From JANNSX01 sp963741525 (GTDB taxonomy: Bacteria; Pseudomonadota; Alphaproteobacteria; Rhizobiales; Hyphomicrobiaceae): a stretch of 64,000 nucleotides of DNA. The stretch covers positions 434,001 through 498,000 of the forward strand of contig CAVUIW010000028.1 of assembly GCA_963741525.1 (NCBI GenBank). Reading direction: 5' to 3'. The position numbers and the translations under genes were made by a program. The notes beneath the pieces are model-generated. The model did no database searches and was not told where the DNA came from. It worked only from the letters and a program-made list of their open reading frames with translations. Below are positions 11,101-19,954 of this stretch, piece after piece. Each line of letters starts with the position of its first letter. The first letter of the stretch is position 1.

Positions 11101-11899
11101 CACGCTCGTCGACAACGGTAACGGCACCTGGACCTACAAGCCGGCATCCAACGACGACTTTGGCGTCAGCTTCACCTTCAAGGTCAGCGATGGTCAGACG
11201 AAGTCCGGGACCGTGACGGCGTCACTCGATCTCCTACCCGTCGATGAGCCCGCTGGCCTTGTGCTTCACGGCAACTCAGAAAAGAACCGGATGTTTGGCG
11301 GAGCAGGCAGCGATCGTGTCGACGCGCGCGGGGGCGACGACAAGGTCTTCGGCCAAGGTGGCGACGACAGGCTCCACGGGAATAGCGGTGACGACGTTCT
11401 GTGGGGCGGCGAGGGCGACGACGTGCTCAACGGGGCGACCGGCAAAGATCGACTTCATGGCCAGGAAGGTCGAGATACACTCCTCGGTAAGCAGGGCGAT
11501 GATCGGCTATTCGGCGACGACGGCGATGACATCCTCGACGGCGGAGCCGGCCGGGACATTCTGACCGGCGGGGCTGGTAGCGACCGTTTCGTGTTCAATC
11601 CACTTTCTGTCCTCGGCAATTCGGCCACGACACGCGACGTGATCACCGACTTCGAAGGCGGCGGCAATGCTGGCGGCGACACCATCGATCTCTCGGGGAT
11701 CGATGCGCTCGCTGGAGGATCGGACGACGCCTTCACCTTCAAGGGCACGAACGCGTTCGACGGCCTTGGTCAGATCCGGGTCCGGGTGGAGAACGGCAAC
11801 ACGATCGTCTCGGGCAACGTCACGGGTGACCTCGGCGCTGATTTCGAGATTGAGATCCAGGGCATCGTGAACCTGACGGCGGACGACTTCTCGCTCTGA
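7883..11899 (+). CDS. Giant RTX haem peroxidase, C-terminal part with second peroxidase domain
   Basis: Continuation in the +1 frame of the gene that starts at 748; the GTG at 7883 is only the edge of the open frame and has no ribosome binding site. It carries more RTX repeats and then a second complete peroxidase module, introduced by GVRTLDG, the same kind of motif that opens the first module (GLRTVDG). Distal His469 sits in GQYFDHG, distal Arg647 in GDLRANE and proximal His744 in YRVGHS (numbering from 7883). Behind it come a cadherin-like domain (around 10960-11235), a dense RTX block (about 11270-11580) and a serralysin-type C-terminal region containing FVFNPL and DVITDF, which serves as the type I secretion region in this family. 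No type I transporter genes are in the window. A terminator-like hairpin follows at 11931. Confidence 0.82.
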   Translation: MVPVRNSLTASNANVANVFFGNGGNDTIDGQLGTDTAVFDGPVTNFAFGGTNAPLTVTDLTGAEGIDTLTSIEQLAFDGDTYAIINGTAGNNNGLGSLNGTNGQNILFGFAGTDTLNGNGGDDVLVGGADNDTVNGGTGNDIILWRAGDGRDFIDGGTNGGAGDTVHIAGDATAETFTIFARAAFLLANPAAILNATTEIVITRNGTADANVITELDNVEEILVNGLNVSANNGNGVPDGGATLGDTVTVVGNFNAPNTSLNFSTITIEGSGDNDTVDISGLTSGHRIVFNSGGGSDTIIGTLRPQDVIQVAPGTNPANYTTTYQNGQTIVSDGINTITFDGTGTPQIGASPVDGGEPNGFTISAADIAALKALVNGQQPAGEDDVPTGVRTLDGHGNNIDHPAYGAADEPFIRITDASYGENGSVNPIHAGLDPRTISNILGAQEADLAPNAKGANIFFMAFGQYFDHGLDFLPKGGNGSIAIGGPGYNPGAGNPADLTRGEVTGYDANGVPQHLNKTSPYVDQNQAYGSHSLVGQLLREGDGQGGIGAHLFQGAADPTNPSFALLPTLRELIHEHWENNTVFQMPDGSTAEFQTYYAGLVDVNGVINNAMVAGLNANFMGSGQTLVGDANPFISVLDHYVAGDLRANENVTLTSIHTIWSRNHNFHVENLEAAGFQGTAEELFQAAKILNEAEYQRVVFGEFADMLIGGIKGSGSHGHNDYNPDADASISHEFAAAVYRVGHSLIGQSITIIDANGDEQQVSLVDAFLNPTNDSFTAPLPPGYVPQPGFEQLGVNGIVQGIVGQQAEEVDFNVVDAVRNDLVRLHADLFAFNVARGWDVGLGTLNQIRHDLANSTDPYIVEARSYAGNLDPYTSWEDFQARNGLSNSVIDQFKQAYPDLQLAATDIEAFRAVNPDIDIVVNADGTGTVKGIDRVDVWVGGLAEAHINGGMVGQTFWVVLQEQFDRLQEGDRFYYTDRLDGLDLYENEFQDITLANIIARNTGLENLPEHIFETPETDDENTTPYAPATIALAASSEDTWRTITEAELLAGSGDPDGDALHVTELKITSGGGTLVDNGNGTWTYKPASNDDFGVSFTFKVSDGQTKSGTVTASLDLLPVDEPAGLVLHGNSEKNRMFGGAGSDRVDARGGDDKVFGQGGDDRLHGNSGDDVLWGGEGDDVLNGATGKDRLHGQEGRDTLLGKQGDDRLFGDDGDDILDGGAGRDILTGGAGSDRFVFNPLSVLGNSATTRDVITDFEGGGNAGGDTIDLSGIDALAGGSDDAFTFKGTNAFDGLGQIRVRVENGNTIVSGNVTGDLGADFEIEIQGIVNLTADDFSL

Positions 11900-11930
11900 G
11901 GCCGCCCTAGAGTCCATGGCAGGTGCGGCG

Positions 11931-11960
11931 GGGCGCGGCAGTAATCGCCGCGCCCTGTTC
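11931..11960 (+). terminator. Hairpin terminator after the peroxidase gene
   Basis: Perfect 9-bp GC-rich stem, GGGCGCGGC at 11931-11939 with GCCGCGCCC at 11947-11955, a 7-base loop, then TGTTCCG. It lies 32 bases after the stop codon. The T tract is weak, so termination efficiency is uncertain. Confidence 0.5.
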
Positions 11961-12097
11961 CGTTCAAGGCATAATGTTATCCACTAGCGTTGCTGTTGCA
12001 GCTTGACAGCATGCGAATCATCTAACGTCGAATTCAAGGGGACGATTAGCTTCCACACGCCGCTCGCTGGGAAGCAGGCGACCCAGAGGGTTGGACT

Positions 12098-13813
12098 ATG
12101 CTTCGTCGCTCAACAGCCGCAATCCCGATTCGCAGCGCCGCCGGCTTGCTCGTGCTGGGAACGGCGCTATGTGCCGCTAGCGCGGATGCGATCGCCCAGG
12201 TCCGCATCATCGGCACGACCACTGCCAATCAGGTCATCTGCACCAACAGCGTCGGCAACATTCAGATCAACAACAACGCGAATTGCAACAACACAGGCGT
12301 CAACGCGACCGGACTGCAGGTGACTGGCGGCGGAGGCTATGTCGCCGCTGGTACCGCGGGCTACGCGGCGACCGGCACCGGTGGCGTGTCCACTCTTTCT
12401 GGCAACTTCTCGTCGACCTCGGGTAACCTGACGACTGGCACAGGCAACCTCGCGACCACCTCTGGCAACATCACGACCACATCTGGAACGGTACAGGGTG
12501 CGACCCTCACCGATGGCACCGCATCGCTCACAAGCGGAAACCTCTCCGGCGTTGGGACACTCGCGGCGACCACCGGAAACATCACAACGCTCAACTCGAC
12601 AACCGGGAACGTTACGACACTCAACGGCACCACCGGCAACATCACTACCGTCAACGCCACCGGCGTGAATGCGACTGACGTCAATTCGACCAATGTCACC
12701 GCGACGGGCACCGTCCAGGGCGCAACCCTCACTGATGGCACCGCCTCTCTCACGGGTGGCAATCTCTCCGGCGTTGGGACACTCGCGGCGACCACCGGAA
12801 ACATCACCACAGTCAACGCAACGGATGTGAACGCCGCCGACGTCAACACCACCAATGTCACAGCAACCGGCACCGTGCAGGGCGCAACCCTCACCGACGG
12901 AACCGCCTCGCTCACCGGCGGCAACCTCTCCGGTGTCGGAACGCTGACGGCGACGACCGGCAACATAACGACGCTCAACTCGACAACCGGGAACGTCACG
13001 ACACTCAACAGCACCACCGGCAACATCGCCACCATCAACGCCACCGATGTGAACGCTGCCGACGTCAATACGACCAATGTCACCGCGACGGGCACCGTCC
13101 AAGGCGCAACCCTCACCGACGGAACCGCCTCTCTCACGGGTGGCAATCTCGCCGGCGTCGGCACGCTGACCGCCAACACAGTCAACACGACGACCCTCAA
13201 TGCCACCAATCTCAATGTCACGAACGTGACGACGGCGAACGTGATCGCCACAGGGACTGTGCAAGGCTCGTCGCTGACCGATGGTGCCGGCACGACGATC
13301 TCCGGCGGCACTGTGACGACGAACGCCGTCAATGCCGATACCGCGACCATCCGAACGGTCAAGGCCCAGACTGTCGAAGTCGAAGGCACAACCCGCACCA
13401 GAACGCTCGCCGTCGGCTCCGGTGGGATTTCGGTCGCATCCGGTGCGCCAATCAGCATGGGTGGCAATCGCATCCAGAATGTCGGCACCCCGGTCTCGGC
13501 CAGCGATGCCGTCAACAAGGCCTACGTCGACAGCGCCTTCGCCGACATCGGCTCGGGCCTCAACGAGGCCTTCCAGAAGATCGACCAGGCAAACGAGGGT
13601 ATCGCGCTCGCTATCGCCATGGGCGGGCTCGTCATGCCGGCCGGCAAGGATTTCGCAATCGGCGCCAATGCCGGCTTCTACGAGGACAAGCAAGCCATCG
13701 CCGCCCAGGCGGCTCTGCGGTTGGACGACACACTGATCCTCAATGCGGGCATCGGCCTGGGTCTCGACACAAACACGGTAGGCGGCCGGGTCGGCTTCGT
13801 CGCGGCCTGGTGA
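12098..13813 (+). CDS. Trimeric autotransporter adhesin (YadA-like)
   Basis: 571 residues. The N-terminus is a Sec signal peptide (about residues 1-34, cleavage after DAIAQ). The passenger is low in complexity and rich in Thr, Asn, Gly and Ala, with short repeats such as GNITTLN and NATDVN and five copies of a GTVQG motif. At about residue 455 comes the YadA neck/stalk signature, GNRIQNVG followed by DAVNKAYVDS, then a short coiled coil and a roughly 80-residue C-terminal anchor that ends in an aromatic residue (FVAAW), as needed for the trimeric outer-membrane barrel. The family mediates attachment to surfaces or cells and needs three copies to build the pore. AGAGGG at 12085-12090 is the likely ribosome binding site. 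The gene follows the secreted peroxidase with 198 bases between, suggesting a surface-associated block. Ligand unknown. Confidence 0.85.
   Translation: MLRRSTAAIPIRSAAGLLVLGTALCAASADAIAQVRIIGTTTANQVICTNSVGNIQINNNANCNNTGVNATGLQVTGGGGYVAAGTAGYAATGTGGVSTLSGNFSSTSGNLTTGTGNLATTSGNITTTSGTVQGATLTDGTASLTSGNLSGVGTLAATTGNITTLNSTTGNVTTLNGTTGNITTVNATGVNATDVNSTNVTATGTVQGATLTDGTASLTGGNLSGVGTLAATTGNITTVNATDVNAADVNTTNVTATGTVQGATLTDGTASLTGGNLSGVGTLTATTGNITTLNSTTGNVTTLNSTTGNIATINATDVNAADVNTTNVTATGTVQGATLTDGTASLTGGNLAGVGTLTANTVNTTTLNATNLNVTNVTTANVIATGTVQGSSLTDGAGTTISGGTVTTNAVNADTATIRTVKAQTVEVEGTTRTRTLAVGSGGISVASGAPISMGGNRIQNVGTPVSASDAVNKAYVDSAFADIGSGLNEAFQKIDQANEGIALAIAMGGLVMPAGKDFAIGANAGFYEDKQAIAAQAALRLDDTLILNAGIGLGLDTNTVGGRVGFVAAW
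12488..13255 (+). repeat. Two tandem copies of a 384-bp coding repeat in the adhesin
   Basis: The motif encoding GTVQG recurs at 12488, 12710, 12872, 13094 and 13256. The spacings are 222, 162, 222 and 162 bases, so the underlying unit is 384 bp (128 residues), present twice as 12488-12871 and 12872-13255. The two copies are still very similar at DNA level, with long identical stretches, which indicates a recent duplication and potential for length variation by recombination. Confidence 0.8.
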
Positions 13814-13882
13814 CTTGAACGGCGTCCAGGCCTAACCTGCAAATCCGCATTAGCGATATTTGCCGAAGCGCAGGAGCTGGTC

Positions 13883-14413
13883 GTGTGCCCGTGGCGCCAT
13901 GTTATCGTCGCACTCGCCGCCGCAATCGTGGTGTGGCCCGCTGTGACGGGCTCAGGCTTCGCGCAGGACACGCCGGCACCTGAGAAGAAGCCGGGCGCCA
14001 CAGTCGAGTCAACTGTGCAGCTTGGGGCCTCGACACTGCCGATTGCCGTTCCTACGGCCGAAGTGCTCCTCATCCTGGTCCGGAATTCGATTGCGGCGCT
14101 CAACCAAGCGAACTTCACCGGCAACTACACGGTGCTCCGGGACCTCGGCTCGCCCTCCCTGCAGAAGACTTCGGCCGCTGAACTCGGCATCGCCTTTGCC
14201 AATCTGCGGCAGCAGGGCGTCGATCTTTCCCCGGTGCTTATTTTGACCCCAGCGCTCACCGAGCAGCCCGCAATCGCCGCCGACGGCGCCCTCAGGCTTG
14301 CCGGGCATTTCCCGACCCGGCCACTGCAGATCAATTTCGCCATGACATTTCAGCCTGTTGACGGGATTTGGCGATTGCACGGGCTATCCGTGAACACCGC
14401 ACAAGTGCAATGA
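13883..14413 (+). CDS. Secreted protein of unknown function
   Basis: 176 residues with a GTG start and a clear Sec signal peptide ending near GFAQD (about residue 27). The mature part has an acidic/proline linker and then one compact domain with the pattern NSIAALNQANFTGNY, FANLRQQGVDLSP and a C-terminal WRLHGLSVN. Proteins of this type occur as single secreted domains in Rhizobiales and have an NTF2-like look (short helices then a curved sheet), but I cannot name a function. It sits between the adhesin and sucD, 69 bases after the adhesin stop. Its own start is supported mainly by the signal peptide. Confidence 0.7.
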   Translation: MCPWRHVIVALAAAIVVWPAVTGSGFAQDTPAPEKKPGATVESTVQLGASTLPIAVPTAEVLLILVRNSIAALNQANFTGNYTVLRDLGSPSLQKTSAAELGIAFANLRQQGVDLSPVLILTPALTEQPAIAADGALRLAGHFPTRPLQINFAMTFQPVDGIWRLHGLSVNTAQVQ

Positions 14414-14512
14414 CCGATGCGCGCGCGGGTCGGACGACGCGCCGGACTTGATCTCTTTGGATTTGTGCCGCAAATAACCTTTCGCACATGCGAAAGGGAG
14501 TCCTGGCCGCTC

Positions 14513-15397
<885 letters not shown>

Positions 15398-15532
15398 GCA
15401 TGGCGCGCCAACTGGCGCAGGTGCCTGGCATGTGAATGAGCCGTCCCGCCGGGGATGGCGTGTAACCCTGCTCGCAATCATGCGGGCGCCGCCGGGCCTG
15501 CTCCGAAACGCCCGGCTGAGACGAGGATCGAG

Positions 15533-18490
15533 ATGACACGTCAAGCCGGGAATCAGTCCCTCATCGAAACCTCCTTTCTCGAAGGCACAAACGCCCCTTA
15601 TCTCGCCGAGATGCACGAGCGCTACGCCCGCGATCCAGCGAGCGTCTCCGCGGATTGGCGCACTTTCTTCGAGAGCCTGCGCGACGACAGCTCGAGCATC
15701 GCCAAGGAGGCGACCGGCCCGTCTTGGGTCAGGCCAAACTGGCCCCCCGCCAATGGCAACGGCTTCGGCGATTTGGCGGATGTGGCTGCCGTTCCCCCAC
15801 ACGCTGTCATCGAGTCCGCGATCCGCAAGGAGGCTCAGTCTCAAGGCGCCGAGCTGTCGTCCGCGGCCGCGCTGCGCGCCACCAACGACACGATTGCGGC
15901 TCTGACGCTCATCCGCTCCTATCGCGTGCGCGGCCATCTCGCGGCCGACCTCGATCCCTTGGGCCTAGCCGAGCGGCAAGATCATCCCGAGCTGCTGGCC
16001 GCGACGTACGGCTTCGCCGAGTCCGATCTCGACCGGCCGATCTATCTCCACGACACGCTGGGCGCCGAGCACCCGGTGCTCACCATGCGCCAGATCGTCG
16101 ACATCATGCGCCAAACCTACTGCGCCAAGGTCGGCGTCGAGTACATGCATATCGCCGACATCGATCAGCGACGGTGGATTCAGCGCCGCATCGAAAGCCG
16201 CGAGAAGTGGATCAAGTTCTCGCCACTCGGCAAAAAGGCGATCCTCAACAAGCTCATCGAGTCGGAGAGTTTCGAGAAGTTCCTCCAAGTCAAATACACA
16301 GGCACGAAGCGCTTCGGCCTCGAAGGCAGCGAGGCGATGATCCCGGCGCTCGAGCAGATCATCAAGCGCGGCAGCTATCTCGGCATCAAGGAAATCGTCA
16401 TCGGCATGTCGCATCGCGGCCGGCTCAATGTTCTCTCGAGTGTCATGGCAAAACCGCACCGCGCCATTTTCAACGAGTTCAAGGGCGGCTCATCGAAACC
16501 TGACGAAGTCGAGGGCTCGGGCGACGTGAAGTATCACTTGGGCGCCTCTTCCGATCGCGCGCTCGGCGGCGAAAGCGTGCACCTGTCGTTGACCGCGAAC
16601 CCTTCGCATCTCGAGATCGTCGATCCCGTCGTACTGGGCAAAGTGCGCGCCAAGCAGGATCAACGCGGCGGACGGCCGGCGCGTGGCGAGGTGCTGCCGC
16701 TGTTGCTGCATGGTGACGCCGCATTCGCCGGCCAAGGCGTCGTGGCAGAGTGCTTCGGCCTCTCAGGCCTGAAAGGCCATCGCGTCGGCGGCTCGATCCA
16801 TTTCATCGTCAACAACCAGATTGGCTTTACGACGGCACCGCGCTTCGCCCGCTCCTCGCCTTACCCCTCCGACGTCGCGCGGATGGTGCAAGCGCCGATT
16901 TTTCACGTGAACGGCGATGATCCCGAGGCCGTCACCTATGTGGCCAAGATCGCAACCGAGTTCCGGCAGAGGTTTCGCAAGCCAGTCGTCATCGACATGT
17001 TCTGCTACCGCCGCCACGGTCATAATGAAGGCGACGAGCCGAGCTTCACGCAGCCGAAAATGTACCAGGTCATCCGCAAGCATCCGACGGTGACCGAGAT
17101 CTATTCCAAGCAGCTCGTCGTCGAAGGTGTCGTGACCGAGGCCGAGGTGAAGGACATGCAGGGCCAGGTGCTGCATCACCTCGAGAGCGAGCTCGCCATC
17201 GCCGATAGCTACAAGCCCAACAAGGCCGATTGGCTCGACGGCAAATGGGCCGGTTACAGAACCGCCGAGGAAGGCGACCGGCGCGGCGACACCGGTGTCG
17301 CCGAGGAACGGCTGAAGGAGGTCGGCCGCCGGCTCGCGTCCGTTCCCGCCGACTTCCACCTGCACAAGACGCTCGAGCGCCTCGTCAAGCGCCGTGGCGA
17401 GATGATCGAGACCGGCGAGGGCATCGACTGGGCCATGGCCGAACAACTCGCCTTTGGCACGCTTGTGCGAGAAGGCCTCGCCGTCCGTCTCTCCGGCCAG
17501 GACTGCGAGCGTGGCACCTTCTCCCAGCGCCACGCGGTGTTCTTCGACCAGGAGAACGAACGCCGCCACACACCTTTGAAGCATCTTGCGGCCGATCAGG
17601 CCCGCTTCGAGGTCATAAACTCCATGCTCTCCGAGGAAGCCGTGCTCGGCTACGAGTATGGCTACAGCCTCTCCGAGCCGAAGGCGTTGGTCCTGTGGGA
17701 GGCGCAGTTCGGCGACTTCGTCAATGGCGCGCAGGTCGTCATTGACCAGTTCATCGTCTCGGCCGAGCGCAAGTGGCTGCGCATGTCGGGCCTCGTGATG
17801 CTGCTCCCGCACGGATACGAGGGCCAGGGGCCGGAGCATTCCTCGGCACGTCTTGAGCGCTTCCTTCAGCTCGCCGCCGAGGACAATATTCAAGTCACCA
17901 ACTGCACGAGCCCGGCGAACTACTTCCACGTGCTCCGTCGCCAGCTGCACCGGGAGTTCCGTAAGCCATTGATCCTGATGACCCCGAAGTCGCTGCTCCG
18001 GCACAAGCTTGTCGTCTCGAAGTTGGCGGAGTTTGCGTCGGGCTCGACATTCCACCGGCTGCTCTGGGATCATGCCGACAGCAAGGGTGGCGGCACGGGC
18101 AAGCTCAAGCCGGACACCGCCATCCGCCGAGTCGTGCTCTGCTCCGGCAAAGTCTACTACGACCTTTTGGAAGCCCGCGATGCCGCCGGCATGGACGATG
18201 TCTATCTGCTACGCGTCGAGCAGCTCTATCCCTTCCCGGCCAAGGCGCTTGTGGCTGAGCTCGGCCGGTTTCCCAACGCCGATGTCGTCTGGTGCCAGGA
18301 AGAACCGCGCAACATGGGCGCCTGGACGTTCGTCGAGCCCAATATCGAGTGGACGCTCGAACACGTGAACGGACGCGTGACACGGCCACGCTATGCGGGC
18401 CGCCCGGCCTCGGCATCGACCGCGACCGGGCTCTTGAAGAAACACGTGGCGGAGCAGAAGGCGCTCGTCGACGAGGCGCTCGGCGGATAG
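15533..18490 (+). CDS. sucA: 2-oxoglutarate dehydrogenase E1 component
   Basis: Thiamine-diphosphate-dependent E1, 985 residues, slightly longer than the E. coli protein (933). It decarboxylates 2-oxoglutarate and transfers the succinyl group to the E2 lipoyl arm. The N-terminus has the typical E1o segment (NAPYLAEMHERYA and DWRTFFESL). The core carries MSHRGRLNVL, the TDP/Mg region around FHVNGDDPEAV, and YRRHGHNEGDEPSFTQP. The transketolase-like C-terminal half includes HGYEGQGPEHSSAR. ATG 15533 was chosen because it matches the start of family members and is preceded by CGAGGA. It lies 135 bases after sucD and 90 bases before sucB, consistent with one transcription unit. Confidence 0.96.
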   Translation: MTRQAGNQSLIETSFLEGTNAPYLAEMHERYARDPASVSADWRTFFESLRDDSSSIAKEATGPSWVRPNWPPANGNGFGDLADVAAVPPHAVIESAIRKEAQSQGAELSSAAALRATNDTIAALTLIRSYRVRGHLAADLDPLGLAERQDHPELLAATYGFAESDLDRPIYLHDTLGAEHPVLTMRQIVDIMRQTYCAKVGVEYMHIADIDQRRWIQRRIESREKWIKFSPLGKKAILNKLIESESFEKFLQVKYTGTKRFGLEGSEAMIPALEQIIKRGSYLGIKEIVIGMSHRGRLNVLSSVMAKPHRAIFNEFKGGSSKPDEVEGSGDVKYHLGASSDRALGGESVHLSLTANPSHLEIVDPVVLGKVRAKQDQRGGRPARGEVLPLLLHGDAAFAGQGVVAECFGLSGLKGHRVGGSIHFIVNNQIGFTTAPRFARSSPYPSDVARMVQAPIFHVNGDDPEAVTYVAKIATEFRQRFRKPVVIDMFCYRRHGHNEGDEPSFTQPKMYQVIRKHPTVTEIYSKQLVVEGVVTEAEVKDMQGQVLHHLESELAIADSYKPNKADWLDGKWAGYRTAEEGDRRGDTGVAEERLKEVGRRLASVPADFHLHKTLERLVKRRGEMIETGEGIDWAMAEQLAFGTLVREGLAVRLSGQDCERGTFSQRHAVFFDQENERRHTPLKHLAADQARFEVINSMLSEEAVLGYEYGYSLSEPKALVLWEAQFGDFVNGAQVVIDQFIVSAERKWLRMSGLVMLLPHGYEGQGPEHSSARLERFLQLAAEDNIQVTNCTSPANYFHVLRRQLHREFRKPLILMTPKSLLRHKLVVSKLAEFASGSTFHRLLWDHADSKGGGTGKLKPDTAIRRVVLCSGKVYYDLLEARDAAGMDDVYLLRVEQLYPFPAKALVAELGRFPNADVVWCQEEPRNMGAWTFVEPNIEWTLEHVNGRVTRPRYAGRPASASTATGLLKKHVAEQKALVDEALGG

Positions 18491-18491
18491 C

Positions 18492-18536
18492 GCACGTTCA
18501 CGCGAAGTGGTTTCCTGTTCGCCGTGGAACGCGTGC
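18492..18536. repeat. Rhizobiales-type intergenic hairpin repeat, copy 1
   Basis: Imperfect inverted repeat between sucA and sucB: outer arms GCACGTT and AACGCGTGC, inner elements CGCGAAGTGG and GTTCGCCG. The same layout recurs at 43973-44016. Short palindromic elements with CGAAGTGG...GGTTCG cores are widespread between genes in this bacterial order. Inside an operon it may form an mRNA stem that sets the ratio of sucA to sucB; that is inference. Confidence 0.6.
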
Positions 18537-18580
18537 AAAATCAATGTCGCCCAGGAACGGACTGAGAGAGGCAACAAGAA

Positions 18581-19789
18581 ATGGCAGTCGAGATCAAAGT
18601 TCCGACGCTCGGAGAATCGGTCCGCGAGGCAACCGTCGGGAAATGGCTGAAGCAGCCGGGCGAGGCTGTTACCGCCGACGAGCCTCTGGTCGAACTGGAG
18701 ACGGACAAGGTCGCCGTCGAGGTGGTGGCGCCGATGGCGGGTGTGCTCGGGCCGATCGTCGCCGATCAGGGTGTGACCGTTGCGGTTGGAGCCGTGCTCG
18801 GCAGCGTCGTCGAAGGCGTGGGCGCACCAGCGAAACAGGCGGCGACTCCCGCTCCCAAGCCAGCGGCGCCCGCGCCCGCGCCTGCTCCGAAGCCCGCCGC
18901 CGTGCCTGCGCCAACACCCGCGGTTCCGAGCCCAGTGCAAAAGGGCCCCGTGACCATCCCTGCGCCCTCCGGCCGCTCGCTCGAGGAAGTGATGCGCACG
19001 GCTCACGATGCGCCGCCTGCCCACGCGGCTCCTGCCGGCTTCGCGCCGCTGCCTGCCGCCTCCCGCCCGCCCTCACAGGAGGCCGATGCCAAGCGCGAGG
19101 AGCGGGTGAAGATGACGAGGCTCCGCCAGACAATAGCGCGGCGCTTGAAGGAAGCCCAATCGACCGCCGCCATGCTGACGACGTTCAACGACGTCGACAT
19201 GGGCGCGATCATGGATTTGCGGAAAAGCTACAAGGAGCTGTTCGAGCAGAAGCACGGCGTGAAGCTCGGCTTCATGGGCTTCTTCGTGAAGGCCTGCGTG
19301 ATGGCGCTGAAAGAGATCCCGGCCGTCAATGCCGAAATCGACGGCAACGATATCGTCTACAAGAACTACTATCACATCGGCGTCGCCGTCGGCACGGATC
19401 GCGGGCTCGTCGTGCCCGTTGTGCGCGAGGCGGATCATATGTCACTCGCCGAGATCGAGCGTGCAATTTCGGACTTCGGCGCCCGTGCCAAGGCCGGCAA
19501 GCTCACCATCGAAGAGATGCAGGGTGGCACCTTCACGATCTCGAACGGCGGCGTCTACGGCTCGATGCTCTCGACGCCGATCCTCAACGCACCGCAGTCG
19601 GGCATCCTCGGCATGCACCGCATCGAGGAGCGCGCCGTGGTGCGGGCCGGCGCAATCGTGGCGCGCCCGATGATGTATCTGGCGTTGAGTTACGATCACC
19701 GCATCGTCGACGGCAAGGAGGCCGTGACGTTCCTCGTGCGCGTGAAGGAGGCGTTGGAGGATCCGAAGCGGATGATGCTGGAGCTGTGA
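18581..19789 (+). CDS. sucB: 2-oxoglutarate dehydrogenase E2 (dihydrolipoamide succinyltransferase)
   Basis: 402 residues. Residues 1-77 form the lipoyl domain with lipoyl-lysine Lys43 in ELETDKVAVE. A long Ala/Pro linker follows (about 80-125), and the catalytic acyltransferase domain runs from about residue 170 to the end, with the active-site His373 in SYDHRIVDGKEAV. The peripheral subunit-binding domain that docks E3 is hard to see: where it should be (about 115-150) there is only a shortened stretch, SPVQKGP ... SGRSLEEVMRTAH, lacking the usual middle part. The start has GAGAGAGGCAAC upstream. It is followed by lpd, the E3 gene. Confidence 0.94.
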   Translation: MAVEIKVPTLGESVREATVGKWLKQPGEAVTADEPLVELETDKVAVEVVAPMAGVLGPIVADQGVTVAVGAVLGSVVEGVGAPAKQAATPAPKPAAPAPAPAPKPAAVPAPTPAVPSPVQKGPVTIPAPSGRSLEEVMRTAHDAPPAHAAPAGFAPLPAASRPPSQEADAKREERVKMTRLRQTIARRLKEAQSTAAMLTTFNDVDMGAIMDLRKSYKELFEQKHGVKLGFMGFFVKACVMALKEIPAVNAEIDGNDIVYKNYYHIGVAVGTDRGLVVPVVREADHMSLAEIERAISDFGARAKAGKLTIEEMQGGTFTISNGGVYGSMLSTPILNAPQSGILGMHRIEERAVVRAGAIVARPMMYLALSYDHRIVDGKEAVTFLVRVKEALEDPKRMMLEL

Positions 19790-19954
19790 CCGGCGTCTCG
19801 CGAGGCTGCCGTGACGAAGCGGATCATCGAATGGTTTCGTCAGCTGCGGCCGCCACGCTATCGAGGTGATCTGCCGCCTTCGACTCCATCGCTCGCGTCG
19901 CTTGCTGTCCCCATCGTTTCCGTAAACCCTCAATTCAGACCCGGTCCCGCCATC

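Noticed and set aside
12488..13255. Regular repeats considered as a CRISPR array
   Set aside because: The repeats are in-frame coding units of an adhesin, spacers are themselves repetitive, and no cas gene is present.
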